Source: Clostridiales bacterium UBA1701
GTDB taxonomy: Bacteria; Bacillota; Clostridia; Oscillospirales; Oscillospiraceae
Assembly (NCBI GenBank): GCA_002320035.1
Contig: DCJL01000019.1
Span: 1 to 11,485, forward strand
Reading direction: 5' to 3'
DNA: 11,485 nt
Both the position numbers and the translations under genes were made by a program. The notes under the pieces were generated by a model that saw only the letters and a program-made list of their open reading frames with translations, was not told the DNA's origin and made no database searches. The first letter of the stretch is position 1. Every line of letters starts with the position of its first letter. Positions 1 to 7,866 of this stretch are shown in pieces.

Positions 1-141
1 GATTTTCAGAGCCGCCGTTTCTTTGCGCTTGCACAAACCAATGACGACTTGCAGGGACACGGTAGCCGATAGGAGGTTAATTTGCCGTGTCTCTTTTGCT
101 TTTCCGAAGCTCACATGATCTACATCAGTTAAAAAAAGCAT
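1..141 (-). CDS. Partial hypothetical protein, runs off the left edge
   Basis: A leftward frame opens with ATG at 141 and stays open for 47 codons to the window edge. It is preceded, reading leftward, by a very good ribosome binding site (GGAGGGGGAGCT directly before the ATG). The visible N-terminus starts MLFLTDVDHVSFGKAKETRQ and I do not recognise the family. In Tn916 the leftward gene ahead of orf7 is the XRE-type regulator orf9, but this sequence does not look like an XRE repressor. The open frame is short, so it could be chance; the ribosome binding site is the main support. It diverges from orf7, leaving the region 142-405 as a shared regulatory interval. Confidence 0.35.
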   Translation of the reverse strand, partial: MLFLTDVDHVSFGKAKETRQINLLSATVSLQVVIGLCKRKETAALKI

Positions 142-170
142 AGCTCCCCCTCCGGGTCAGACCGGCCATA

Positions 171-199
171 TATATGAACTATACAATGTAAACTATAAT
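171..199 (+). promoter_or_regulatory. Possible promoter ahead of the orf7 leader
   Basis: A consensus -10 box TATAAT lies at 194-199. The hexamer 17 bases upstream (171-176, tatatg) is a poor -35, so activity would need an activator or rest on the -10 and the AT-rich surroundings. Transcription from here would begin near 206 and run almost at once into the terminator at 218-255. Confidence 0.4.
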
Positions 200-217
200 C
201 GTATTGAAACATATCTG

Positions 218-255
218 CGCCCAGCAGGTCATTTGCGACCTGCCGGGCGTTTTTT
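218..255 (+). terminator. Intrinsic terminator in the orf7 leader
   Basis: A 13-bp stem, 218-230 pairing with 237-249, carries one A-C mismatch (223 against 244) and a six-base loop ATTTGC, and is followed by six T residues at 250-255. It sits in front of the orf7-like gene, so it would stop or attenuate transcripts arriving from the left or from the promoter at 171-199. Tn916 also uses leader attenuation ahead of its regulatory genes, though I cannot show the same mechanism here. Confidence 0.85.
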
Positions 256-381
256 GTCGCTTTTTGCGGCCCGGCAAAACCATAAAAAACTTTCTCAAAA
301 AATTTCAAAAAGATGGCGTTCAGCGGGCAGCAAAGGGCCTGTCTGGTGTCATGTTGGCGGAAAGGGACAGAACCACCACAT

Positions 382-398
382 CCCCCACAGAAAGGGGG
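382..398 (+). promoter_or_regulatory. Hairpin covering the orf7 ribosome binding site
   Basis: Five C residues (382-386) can pair with five G residues (394-398) across a seven-base loop. The G run is the core of the Shine-Dalgarno sequence AAAGGGGGTGA for the start codon at 406. The pairing would hide the ribosome binding site unless ribosomes or RNA upstream disrupt it. It is short, so it remains a suggestion. Confidence 0.35.
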
Positions 399-405
399 TG
401 AGAAG

Positions 406-837
406 ATGGAAGCTATCCCCCGCGACTATGGCGAACAGTGCCGGTTTGATGCTTTCTGCAAAACCGTACTGCGAAATGAGGCCCGAAACTACCACCGGGA
501 TATGAAACGCCAGCGCGACCATGAAACGTCGTTCAGCGTTCTCCCGCAGGCAGAATTGGACAAGCTCTACACCGTAGATCATTACCCCAGCGACGACTTT
601 GTGTTTTCGTCCCATGGCTATGATTTACATATCGACAACGAGCTTGTGGCCGCTGCATTTGCCGAGCTGCCCCAGCAGGCGCAGAGCATTTTGATTTTGC
701 ACTGTGTTCTGGAACTGGCAGACGGCGAGATCGGCGCACTCATGGGAATGTCCAGAAGTGCCGTCCAGCGGCACAGGACAAAAACGCTGAAAGAGCTGCG
801 AACAAAATTGATGGCGTTGATGCCGGAGGGAGGTTAG
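406..837 (+). CDS. Tn916 Orf7-like sigma-70 region 4 protein
   Basis: A 143-residue protein resembling the Orf7 regulator of Tn916-family elements, which are small proteins related to region 4 of sigma-70 factors. In Tn916 this gene promotes transcription onward through xis and int and into the transfer genes after circularisation. The N-terminal half (1-75) is the variable, charged part seen in this family. Residues about 78-136 form the region-4-like fold: a helix around ELVAAAFAELPQQAQSILIL, then the helix-turn-helix at about 104-127 (DGEIGALMGMSRSAVQRHRT). The start at 406 is chosen because AAAGGGGGTGA lies just upstream; the frame is open further upstream but without a ribosome binding site. 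It lies seven bases before the orf8-like gene, so the two are co-transcribed. GC content is high, like the host and unlike int. Confidence 0.85.
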   Translation: MEAIPRDYGEQCRFDAFCKTVLRNEARNYHRDMKRQRDHETSFSVLPQAELDKLYTVDHYPSDDFVFSSHGYDLHIDNELVAAAFAELPQQAQSILILHCVLELADGEIGALMGMSRSAVQRHRTKTLKELRTKLMALMPEGG

Positions 838-843
838 ACGCGG

Positions 844-1080
844 ATGAAAAATCCCAACTACAAAGGCATTGAGCTTTTGCCCCTTTCGGTGATCGAGGCC
901 GCCCGCGCCGGTGATGCCGAGGCCGTGGAACGAGTATTGCGGTACTACGAGGGCTACATCAACAAGTTATGTACCCGGACGCTTTACGACGAATATGGCC
1001 AGCCTCATGTGTGCGTGGACGAGTACATGAAGCGCCGTCTGGAAATCAAGCTCATTTCTTCCATCGTCACAATACCGTGA
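844..1080 (+). CDS. Tn916 Orf8-like helix-turn-helix protein
   Basis: A 78-residue protein matching the small Orf8/HTH_16 family that follows orf7 in Tn916-type elements and acts with it in regulating element genes. Family features seen are the helix SVIEAARAGDAEAVERVLRYY (about 15-35), the segment GYINKLCTRTLYDEYGQ (37-53), and the acidic-basic end VDEYMKRRLEIKLISSIV (58-75). Translation starts at 844 behind GGAGGGAGG (825-833), which overlaps the end of orf7, so coupling is likely. The protein ends soon after the conserved MKRRLEIKL motif; homologues often carry a few more residues of different sequence, so the last residues (IVTIP) may reflect a junction with the structured sequence that follows. 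Role inferred from family and position. Confidence 0.8.
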   Translation: MKNPNYKGIELLPLSVIEAARAGDAEAVERVLRYYEGYINKLCTRTLYDEYGQPHVCVDEYMKRRLEIKLISSIVTIP

Positions 1081-1092
1081 TGAACCGGCCCC

Positions 1093-1426
1093 CGGAGGCT
1101 GAAACAGCTTAACCCTTTCCCTGTTTCACCAACCCACGGCAGGCCGCTGGCAGCACCTTGAAAAAGAAAGCCCGATGGGAGGCCACCGGCGCAGTATAGG
1201 GCAACGGACACATTCTGTATGTTCCGCGTCGGTGGATGCGCCATGACCTCATATTCTTTGAGTGAGCGAGAACCATCTACACCGAGAGTTGGCAGCTCAT
1301 AAGCAGCGGCACATACGCTAACGATACTCCCGCGTTGAACGCCCACACAGCATTGCGCGGCGCACCCACAAGCATGGGCCGAGGTGAAATTCCTGTGGAG
1401 CTGATGCCATCAGCCGTCCGTTTTTT
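1093..1426 (+). ncRNA. Candidate structured RNA between orf8 and xis
   Basis: The 384 bases between the orf8-like gene and xis have no convincing ORF, but they fold extensively on paper. A long-range closing helix pairs 1093-1102 with 1410-1420 (ten pairs, one bulged G at 1416). Inside it, 1143-1149 pairs with 1304-1310 (seven perfect pairs). 1183-1192 pairs with 1226-1235 (ten pairs including one G-U) and encloses a second hairpin, 1206-1213 with 1219-1225 (one bulged C). Further elements are TGAAACAG/CTGTTTCA (1100-1107/1121-1128), GCCCA/TGGGC (1341-1345/1375-1379) and CCACA/TGTGG (1366-1370/1394-1398); some of these compete with one another. The 3' end is a run of six T residues at 1421-1426. 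I cannot assign it to a known RNA family. It could be a leader controlling xis, a stable element RNA, or a remnant. Confidence 0.45.
1396..1426 (+). terminator. Intrinsic terminator ahead of xis
   Basis: GCTGAT (1400-1405) pairs with ATCAGC (1409-1414) across a three-base loop. It can be extended by GGA (1397-1399) with TCC (1417-1419) around a two-base bulge, and is followed directly by six T residues (1421-1426). It would stop transcripts coming from orf7/orf8 before they reach xis. The same 3' strand takes part in the long-range helix 1093-1102/1410-1420, so the two structures exclude each other. Confidence 0.65.
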
Positions 1427-1464
1427 GCCCATTTATAAAAATTGATAATAAAGGGGATATATCT

Positions 1465-1743
1465 ATGAGCAAAATGAACGCCCCTTACACATCAAATTGT
1501 AAAGGGAAATCTATCTTCGACAATGAAGAAACCGGATTATATCAGTATGGGGAAAGAGTACCCATCCATTTGAAAGTGACATTGACAATAAAAGAAGCGG
1601 CTGAATATAGCAACATTGGAATAAACAAGATCGACACTTTGCTGAAACAGCCTAATTGCCCGTTTGTCCTATATGTTGGTACACGCAAGTTAGTAAAGCG
1701 CAAAGAATTTGAAGATTTCATCCGCAGAGAGATTGTCATTTAA
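1465..1743 (+). CDS. xis: Tn916-type excisionase
   Basis: A 92-residue protein. Residues about 37-90 match the Xis of Tn916: LTIKEAAEYSNIGINKIDTL is the winged-helix recognition segment, and GTRKLVKRKEFEDFI is the conserved wing and final helix. The family protein binds near the element ends and steers the integrase toward excision. Tn916 Xis is 67 residues; this one has about 25 extra N-terminal residues. The start at 1465 is chosen for AAGGGG at 1451-1456; an internal ATG at codon 4 is possible. It follows the putative terminator at 1396-1426 and precedes int by 111 bases, with int having its own promoter. xis can therefore be expressed separately from int, which is expected if excision must be controlled apart from basal integrase. 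It is AT-rich compared with orf7/orf8. Confidence 0.88.
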   Translation: MSKMNAPYTSNCKGKSIFDNEETGLYQYGERVPIHLKVTLTIKEAAEYSNIGINKIDTLLKQPNCPFVLYVGTRKLVKRKEFEDFIRREIVI

Positions 1744-1776
1744 TGGCATACTTACGACAACAATCGCTGGTAAGGA

Positions 1777-1805
1777 TTGAAAAAACAGAGTCTATGTGCT
1801 ATAAT
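1777..1805 (+). promoter_or_regulatory. Promoter of int
   Basis: TTGAAA (1777-1782), a 17-base spacer and TATAAT (1800-1805), with TG at 1797-1798 giving an extended -10. This is a near-consensus sigma-A promoter located between xis and int, predicting a start near 1812 and a leader of about 43 bases. Confidence 0.8.
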
Positions 1806-1818
1806 TTATAGTTGCGTT

Positions 1819-1847
1819 GGACTCTTTTTGAAATGAGAAAGGAGTCC
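1819..1847 (+). promoter_or_regulatory. Hairpin hiding the int ribosome binding site
   Basis: GGACTC (1819-1824) pairs with GAGTCC (1842-1847), and the stem continues with 1825-1829 against 1836-1840 after one bulged G (1841), leaving a loop of six bases. The right arm contains the Shine-Dalgarno AAAGGAG (1838-1844) of int. The hairpin begins about seven bases after the predicted transcription start, so it would form first and limit integrase translation from the strong promoter. Confidence 0.5.
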
Positions 1848-1854
1848 GTACCTT

Positions 1855-3054
1855 ATGGGAAAAAATCTTAAAGGAAAAGAATGTGGTAAAGGCATTTACC
1901 AAAGAAAGGATGGTTTATATTCCGCAAGATACTATGCTAAAAACGGAAAGCGCAAGGAAAAATATTTTGAAACGCTGCCGGAAGCAAAAAACTGGCTTGC
2001 TGATGCAAGGTATGAAGAAAGGCATAGCATAATCGTCACTTCCCCTGACATGACGGTAGACAAATGGTTTGATTACTGGATTGATAACATCGTTTGTGAT
2101 CTCGCTCCGAACACAAAGAGAAATTATAGAGAGCGTTACAAATGGAATATCCAGCCGGTAATTGGGGCTATGTGCATTGGTGATGTGAAACCCATGCACT
2201 GCAAAGCGGTTCTGAATCGAATGGAACTCACCTATGCAGGCTCAACAATTCGCCAGACCTATATTACAATGGGAACCATGTTCAAATCAGCGGTTATGAA
2301 TGATATTATCGCAAAACACCCCATGAACGGTGTCCGTTATTCTAAACCTGTTCGGGCGGTAGATGATATTAAATATCTGACTGTTGAGGAACAGGAAAAA
2401 TTTCTTGAAGCAGCAAAGCGCTCTCACAATTACAGACAGTATGCGTTGCTTCTGGAAACCGGCTTGAGAACGGCTGAATTGATTGGCCTGACGTGGGATG
2501 CTATTGACTGGAAAAAACATACGTTGACGGTAAGCAAAAGTTTGGAGTATCGACATAGCCAAGGCTATTGGCGTGCGGGGCCGCCCAAAACAAAGAAAAG
2601 TTATCGTACCATTCCTCTTACAGACAAAGCATACGAAATCCTTAAAAGCTGTTACGATGAACGGGACAGCCGAAAGGAATCTGAACTTCTGTCACAGGTG
2701 TTAGAATACACCGACAGCAGAACAGGTGAAAAGAAATGCCTTGTCATGCGTGATTTGGTCTTTGTGAACTGGCGAACGGGAGAACCTGCAAAGAACAGCT
2801 CTTACGACACCCACTTGTATAAATTGTGTGACGAAGCTGGTATTAAGCGTTTCTGTATGCACGCTTTACGGCATACATACGCCACCCGCGCAATCGAGCG
2901 TGGCGTTCAACCTAAAGTTTTGCAGCAGCTCTTAGGCCATTCAAGCATTAAGACTACCATGGACAGATATGTTCATGTTACGGACGAATCACTGGCAAAT
3001 GCTGTCCGGCAATTCGAGGCAGCTACGCCTGCCAGTTATGAAAAAAGGGCGTAA
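1855..3054 (+). CDS. int: Tn916/Tn1549-family tyrosine integrase
   Basis: A 399-residue tyrosine recombinase that catalyses integration and, with Xis, excision of the element. The N-terminal arm-binding domain (about 10-55, GIYQRKDGLYSARYYAKNGKR) is the three-stranded sheet that contacts the direct repeats at the ends of Tn916. A SAM-like core-binding domain covers about 65-165. The catalytic domain (about 172-385) has the full active site: R205 in ETGLRTAELIGL, a lysine in PPKTKKSYRTIPL (near 245-248), H336 and R339 in MHALRHTYATR, H362 in LLGHSS, and nucleophile Y372 in MDRYVHV. Length agrees with Tn916 Int (405) and Tn1549 Int (397). No frameshift or missing residue is seen, so it should be active. 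Start at 1855 is supported by AAAGGAG at 1838-1844. It is the last element gene; no terminator follows before ychF. Confidence 0.97.
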   Translation: MGKNLKGKECGKGIYQRKDGLYSARYYAKNGKRKEKYFETLPEAKNWLADARYEERHSIIVTSPDMTVDKWFDYWIDNIVCDLAPNTKRNYRERYKWNIQPVIGAMCIGDVKPMHCKAVLNRMELTYAGSTIRQTYITMGTMFKSAVMNDIIAKHPMNGVRYSKPVRAVDDIKYLTVEEQEKFLEAAKRSHNYRQYALLLETGLRTAELIGLTWDAIDWKKHTLTVSKSLEYRHSQGYWRAGPPKTKKSYRTIPLTDKAYEILKSCYDERDSRKESELLSQVLEYTDSRTGEKKCLVMRDLVFVNWRTGEPAKNSSYDTHLYKLCDEAGIKRFCMHALRHTYATRAIERGVQPKVLQQLLGHSSIKTTMDRYVHVTDESLANAVRQFEAATPASYEKRA

Positions 3055-3063
3055 AAAGGGCGT
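3042..3063 (+). repeat. Tandem 11-bp repeat across the int stop codon
   Basis: AAAAAGGGCGT occurs twice back to back (3042-3052 and 3053-3063), and the int stop codon lies at the junction. Tn916 integrase binds short direct repeats (DR2) of about this size just inside the element ends through its N-terminal domain, so these are candidate arm sites. The repeat itself is plain in the sequence; the function is inferred. Confidence 0.7.
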
Positions 3064-3076
3064 AGAAGCCTTTAGA

Positions 3077-3097
3077 AAACACCGAAAAACACTGAAA
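3077..3097 (+). repeat. Second short direct repeat near the element end
   Basis: AAACACCGAAA (3077-3087) is followed, with a 10-base period, by AAACACTGAAA (3087-3097), differing at one base. It lies between the 11-bp repeat and the ychF ribosome binding site, where the element-chromosome junction should be. It may be an integrase or Xis site, or simple A-rich sequence near the crossover. Confidence 0.5.
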
Positions 3098-3118
3098 ATA
3101 AAGGAGATGTATATAAAT

Positions 3119-4210
3119 ATGAAATTAGGTATCGTCGGCCTGCCCAATGTAGGCAAGTCCACCCTGTTCAACGCCATTACAAACGCCGGGGCCCAGTCGG
3201 CCAATTTCCCATTTTGCACGATCGAGCCCAATGTAGGCATGGTCAGCGTGCCTGACAGGAGGCTTGACTATCTGGCGGAGCTGTACCAGCCCAAGAAATA
3301 CACCCCCGCCGTTATAGAATTCGTGGACATTGCGGGCCTTGTGAAGGGCGCGTCCAAGGGCGAGGGCCTGGGAAATAAGTTTCTGGGCAATATCCGGGCA
3401 ACGGACGCGATAATCCACGTGGTGCGCTGTTTTGACGATGAAAACGTGATCCATGTGGAGGGCGGCACTGACCCCAAAAGGGACATAGAGATCATTGACC
3501 TGGAGCTCATCATGGCCGACATGGAGATGGTGGAACGGCGCATAGACAAGGCCCAGAAGGCTGCCAAGGGGGATAAAAAATATCTTCACGAGGCGGCGCT
3601 TTTCAAAGAGCTGCTGGAGCATCTGAACGAGGGCAGGAGCGCCAGAAGCTTCTCTTGCGACGGGGACGACAGGGAGCTGATTGCGTCCAGCGATCTGCTC
3701 ACCGCAAAGCCCATTATCTATGCCGCCAACATGGACGAGGATGGGGTTTCCCACTATGAGGACAACGCCTATTTCAAAACTGTTGCCGGAATCGCCCGCC
3801 AGGAGGGCGCTCAGGTGCTGCCGATCTGCGCCAAGGTTGAGGAAGAGATGGCGGAGCTTGAGGCTGAGGACAGGCTCATGTTTCTGGAAGAGCTGGGCCT
3901 CGAGGAGTCCGGCCTTGACCGGATGATAAAATGCTCCTATGCGCTTCTGGGGCTCATATCCTTTTTGACCTGCGGCGCCGACGAGTGCCGGGCATGGACC
4001 ATAAAAAAGGGTACCAAGGCTCCCCAGGCCGCAGGGAAGATACACAGTGACTTTGAGCGGGGCTTTATCCGGGCGGAGATCGTAGCCTTCGATGACCTCA
4101 AGGCCTGCGGCAGTATGAACGCCGCCAAAGAAAAGGGCCTTGTACGCAGCGAGGGAAAGGAATATGTGATGCATGACGGGGATGTGACCCTGTTCAGGTT
4201 CAACGTCTGA
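3119..4210 (+). CDS. ychF: Obg-like ATPase YchF
   Basis: A 363-residue member of the YchF/OLA1 subgroup of TRAFAC P-loop proteins, which bind ribosomes and, unlike most relatives, hydrolyse ATP. Seen in order: P-loop GLPNVGKST (7-15), G3 motif DIAG (70-73), a helical coiled-coil insertion (about 125-175), and NMDE (204-207) in place of NKxD, the substitution that explains ATP preference. The C-terminal TGS domain is about 279-363 and ends TLFRFNV. Length is standard. The start at 3119 gives the canonical MKLGIVGLPNVGKST; AAGGAG (3101-3106) lies 12 bases upstream, and the nearer ATG at 3107 would touch the ribosome binding site. The frame is open upstream into int, but that extension is not part of the protein. 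It heads a two-gene unit with the TRIC gene. Confidence 0.97.
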   Translation: MKLGIVGLPNVGKSTLFNAITNAGAQSANFPFCTIEPNVGMVSVPDRRLDYLAELYQPKKYTPAVIEFVDIAGLVKGASKGEGLGNKFLGNIRATDAIIHVVRCFDDENVIHVEGGTDPKRDIEIIDLELIMADMEMVERRIDKAQKAAKGDKKYLHEAALFKELLEHLNEGRSARSFSCDGDDRELIASSDLLTAKPIIYAANMDEDGVSHYEDNAYFKTVAGIARQEGAQVLPICAKVEEEMAELEAEDRLMFLEELGLEESGLDRMIKCSYALLGLISFLTCGADECRAWTIKKGTKAPQAAGKIHSDFERGFIRAEIVAFDDLKACGSMNAAKEKGLVRSEGKEYVMHDGDVTLFRFNV

Positions 4211-4225
4211 GCCGGAGGGCGGAGA

Positions 4226-4846
4226 ATGTTTGCGTTTGAGCTGATAGGCGTGGCGGCCTCGGCGGTGTCCGGGGCGATGGTTGCCATAGACAAAAAGGCG
4301 GATGTTTTCGGCGTGCTTTTCCTGGCGGTTATTACCGCGCTGGGCGGCGGCATCCTGAGGGATATGATGCTGGGCCACCTGCCGCCGAGAATGTTTACCA
4401 GCTTCATTTATATAGCGCTGGCTCTGGCCTGTGCCCTTGTTGTCTTTCTGGATGCCTACATGCGGCGGGAAAAGTACAGGGCCCAGATCGTACGGCTGGA
4501 TGCGGTTGTGAATGTGTTCGATGCGGCGGGCCTTGCGGCCTTTACGGTGATCGGCATGGACATGGCCATAGCCGACTGCGGTATGAGCAATCCGCTGCTT
4601 GTCATTGTGCTGGGCATGACCACAGGCATCGGCGGCGGAATGATGCGGGACGTGCTCACAAACTCCATGCCCAAGGTACTGAGAAAGCGGGTTTACGCCA
4701 TTGCCTCTCTCGCGGGGGCCCTGGCCTATTATCTGCTGCTGCGCTTAGGTGCGGGGAACATTGTGGGCGCCTTTGCGGGTATGCTGCTGATTTTTGCTCT
4801 GCGCATGCTGGCGACGAAGTACAAATGGAACATGCCCAGCGCTTGA
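4226..4846 (+). CDS. TRIC/UPF0126 family cation channel
   Basis: A 206-residue integral membrane protein of the TRIC (UPF0126, YadS/YicG) family; prokaryotic members form trimeric potassium-permeable channels in the cytoplasmic membrane. It has the two internally repeated halves typical of the family, each with a glycine-rich kink followed by RD: GGGILRD (40-46) and GGGMMRD (136-142). About seven hydrophobic segments are visible (roughly 4-20, 27-45, 58-76, 88-110, 121-138, 156-173, 178-194). Start at 4226 follows GGAGGGCGGAG, 15 bases after the ychF stop, so the two genes share a transcript. Nothing in the sequence ties the channel's role to YchF; the pairing may be no more than co-transcription. 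Confidence 0.92.
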   Translation: MFAFELIGVAASAVSGAMVAIDKKADVFGVLFLAVITALGGGILRDMMLGHLPPRMFTSFIYIALALACALVVFLDAYMRREKYRAQIVRLDAVVNVFDAAGLAAFTVIGMDMAIADCGMSNPLLVIVLGMTTGIGGGMMRDVLTNSMPKVLRKRVYAIASLAGALAYYLLLRLGAGNIVGAFAGMLLIFALRMLATKYKWNMPSA

Positions 4847-4891
4847 ATGTGAACAAAGTTTGACATTTTGCCTTCGGTTGCTGTTTTGTTG

Positions 4892-4920
4892 TTGACCTGG
4901 CAGGGAAAATGTGGTATAGT
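4892..4920 (+). promoter_or_regulatory. Promoter of the manganese riboswitch / ATPase unit
   Basis: TTGACC (4892-4897), 17-base spacer, TATAGT (4915-4920). Predicted start near 4927, right at the 5' edge of the riboswitch aptamer. No clear terminator for the preceding ychF-TRIC unit is seen between 4847 and 4891. Confidence 0.8.
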
Positions 4921-4927
4921 CACCGCA

Positions 4928-5033
4928 CGAATAAAGGGAGTAGCTTACGCCGCAAGGCGTTGATGCGTCGCCAGCTCAGCCTCTACAAGAGGCTCGGCGC
5001 ATTGGATACTTTATGTATTTTGCGAGACTTTTA
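4928..5033 (+). promoter_or_regulatory. yybP-ykoY manganese riboswitch
   Basis: The conserved 5' motif GGGAGTAGC (4936-4944) and 3' motif GCGAGACTTTTAC (5022-5034) of the yybP-ykoY class are present. Between them are a perfect hairpin ACGCC-GCAA-GGCGT (4947-4960), a second stem AGCCTCT/AGAGGCT (4978-4984/4988-4994) and a small hairpin ATAC/GTAT (5006-5009/5015-5018). This class senses Mn2+ and usually controls Mn exporters or P-type ATPases, which fits the gene downstream. The 3' strand of the closing helix overlaps the left arm of the terminator at 5026. Ligand binding should therefore block termination and turn the ATPase on; that direction is inferred from the overlap. Confidence 0.92.
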
Positions 5034-5064
5034 CAGCGCCCTTGCTGTAAAAGTCCTTTTTATT
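5026..5064 (+). terminator. Riboswitch expression-platform terminator
   Basis: GACTTTTACAGC (5026-5037) pairs perfectly with GCTGTAAAAGTC (5044-5055) over a six-base loop, followed by CTTTTTATT. The first bases of the left arm are the 3' strand of the riboswitch closing helix, so aptamer and terminator exclude one another. About 73 bases of leader then remain before the ATPase start codon. Confidence 0.93.
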
Positions 5065-5137
5065 GGTTAAAACAGTGATGCTGCTTTAATAATAGGTGTT
5101 TGGTATTTTGCGTGAATGGAAAGGGGTAAATGAACAG

Positions 5138-7777
<2,640 letters not shown>

Positions 7778-7790
7778 ACAAAAACCGCTT

Positions 7791-7820
7791 TCCCGGCCGC
7801 ATATATGCGGCCGGGATTTT
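7791..7820 (+). terminator. Terminator of the ATPase gene
   Basis: A perfect 26-base palindrome (7791-7803 against 7804-7816), GC-rich in the stem with ATAT at the centre, followed by TTTT. It starts 13 bases after the ATPase stop codon and cleanly separates this gene from thrS. Confidence 0.92.
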
Positions 7821-7831
7821 CAAAATTCCGA

Positions 7832-7860
7832 TTGACAGAACTTTTCCGGCGTGTTATCAT
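7832..7860 (+). promoter_or_regulatory. Promoter of thrS
   Basis: TTGACA (7832-7837), 17-base spacer, TATCAT (7855-7860). Predicted start near 7867, giving a leader of about 250 bases that holds the T-box. Confidence 0.85.
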
Positions 7861-7866
7861 ACGAAG

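Larger units (their letters stand above)
1..3100 (+). mobile_element. Right-hand (int) end of a Tn916/Tn1549-type ICE
   Basis: The gene order sigma-region-4 protein (orf7-like), small HTH protein (orf8-like), excisionase and tyrosine integrase is the standard recombination and regulation end of Tn916-family conjugative elements. The integrase is the last element gene, and the conserved host gene ychF starts about 65 bases after its stop codon. The true end must therefore lie between roughly 3055 and 3110; I cannot place it to the base because the other end is outside the window. Conjugation and cargo genes would lie to the left of position 1. Composition is mixed: orf7 and orf8 are GC-rich like the host genes, while xis and int are clearly AT-richer, which suggests the element was assembled from parts of different origin. 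Confidence 0.85.

Noticed and set aside
1005..1346. Leftward 113-codon ORF across the end of orf8 and the structured gap
   Set aside because: It starts at a GTG without a ribosome binding site, overlaps the conserved orf8 end in antisense, and its sequence follows the RNA helices rather than any protein family I recognise. It is probably a by-product of the structured region.
1081..1426. HEARO/OMEGA RNA or group II intron fragment
   Set aside because: There is no IscB, TnpB or intron-encoded protein nearby, no recognisable intron domain V, and no match to the OMEGA RNA sequence I know. Left open only as a search to run.
3125..4378. Long leftward ORF opposite ychF
   Set aside because: Antisense shadow of a conserved GC-rich gene with full YchF motifs on the plus strand.
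5096..5137. GTG start 14 codons upstream for the ATPase
   Set aside because: No Shine-Dalgarno precedes it, whereas AAGGGG lies 11 bases before the ATG at 5138, where the family N-terminus begins.
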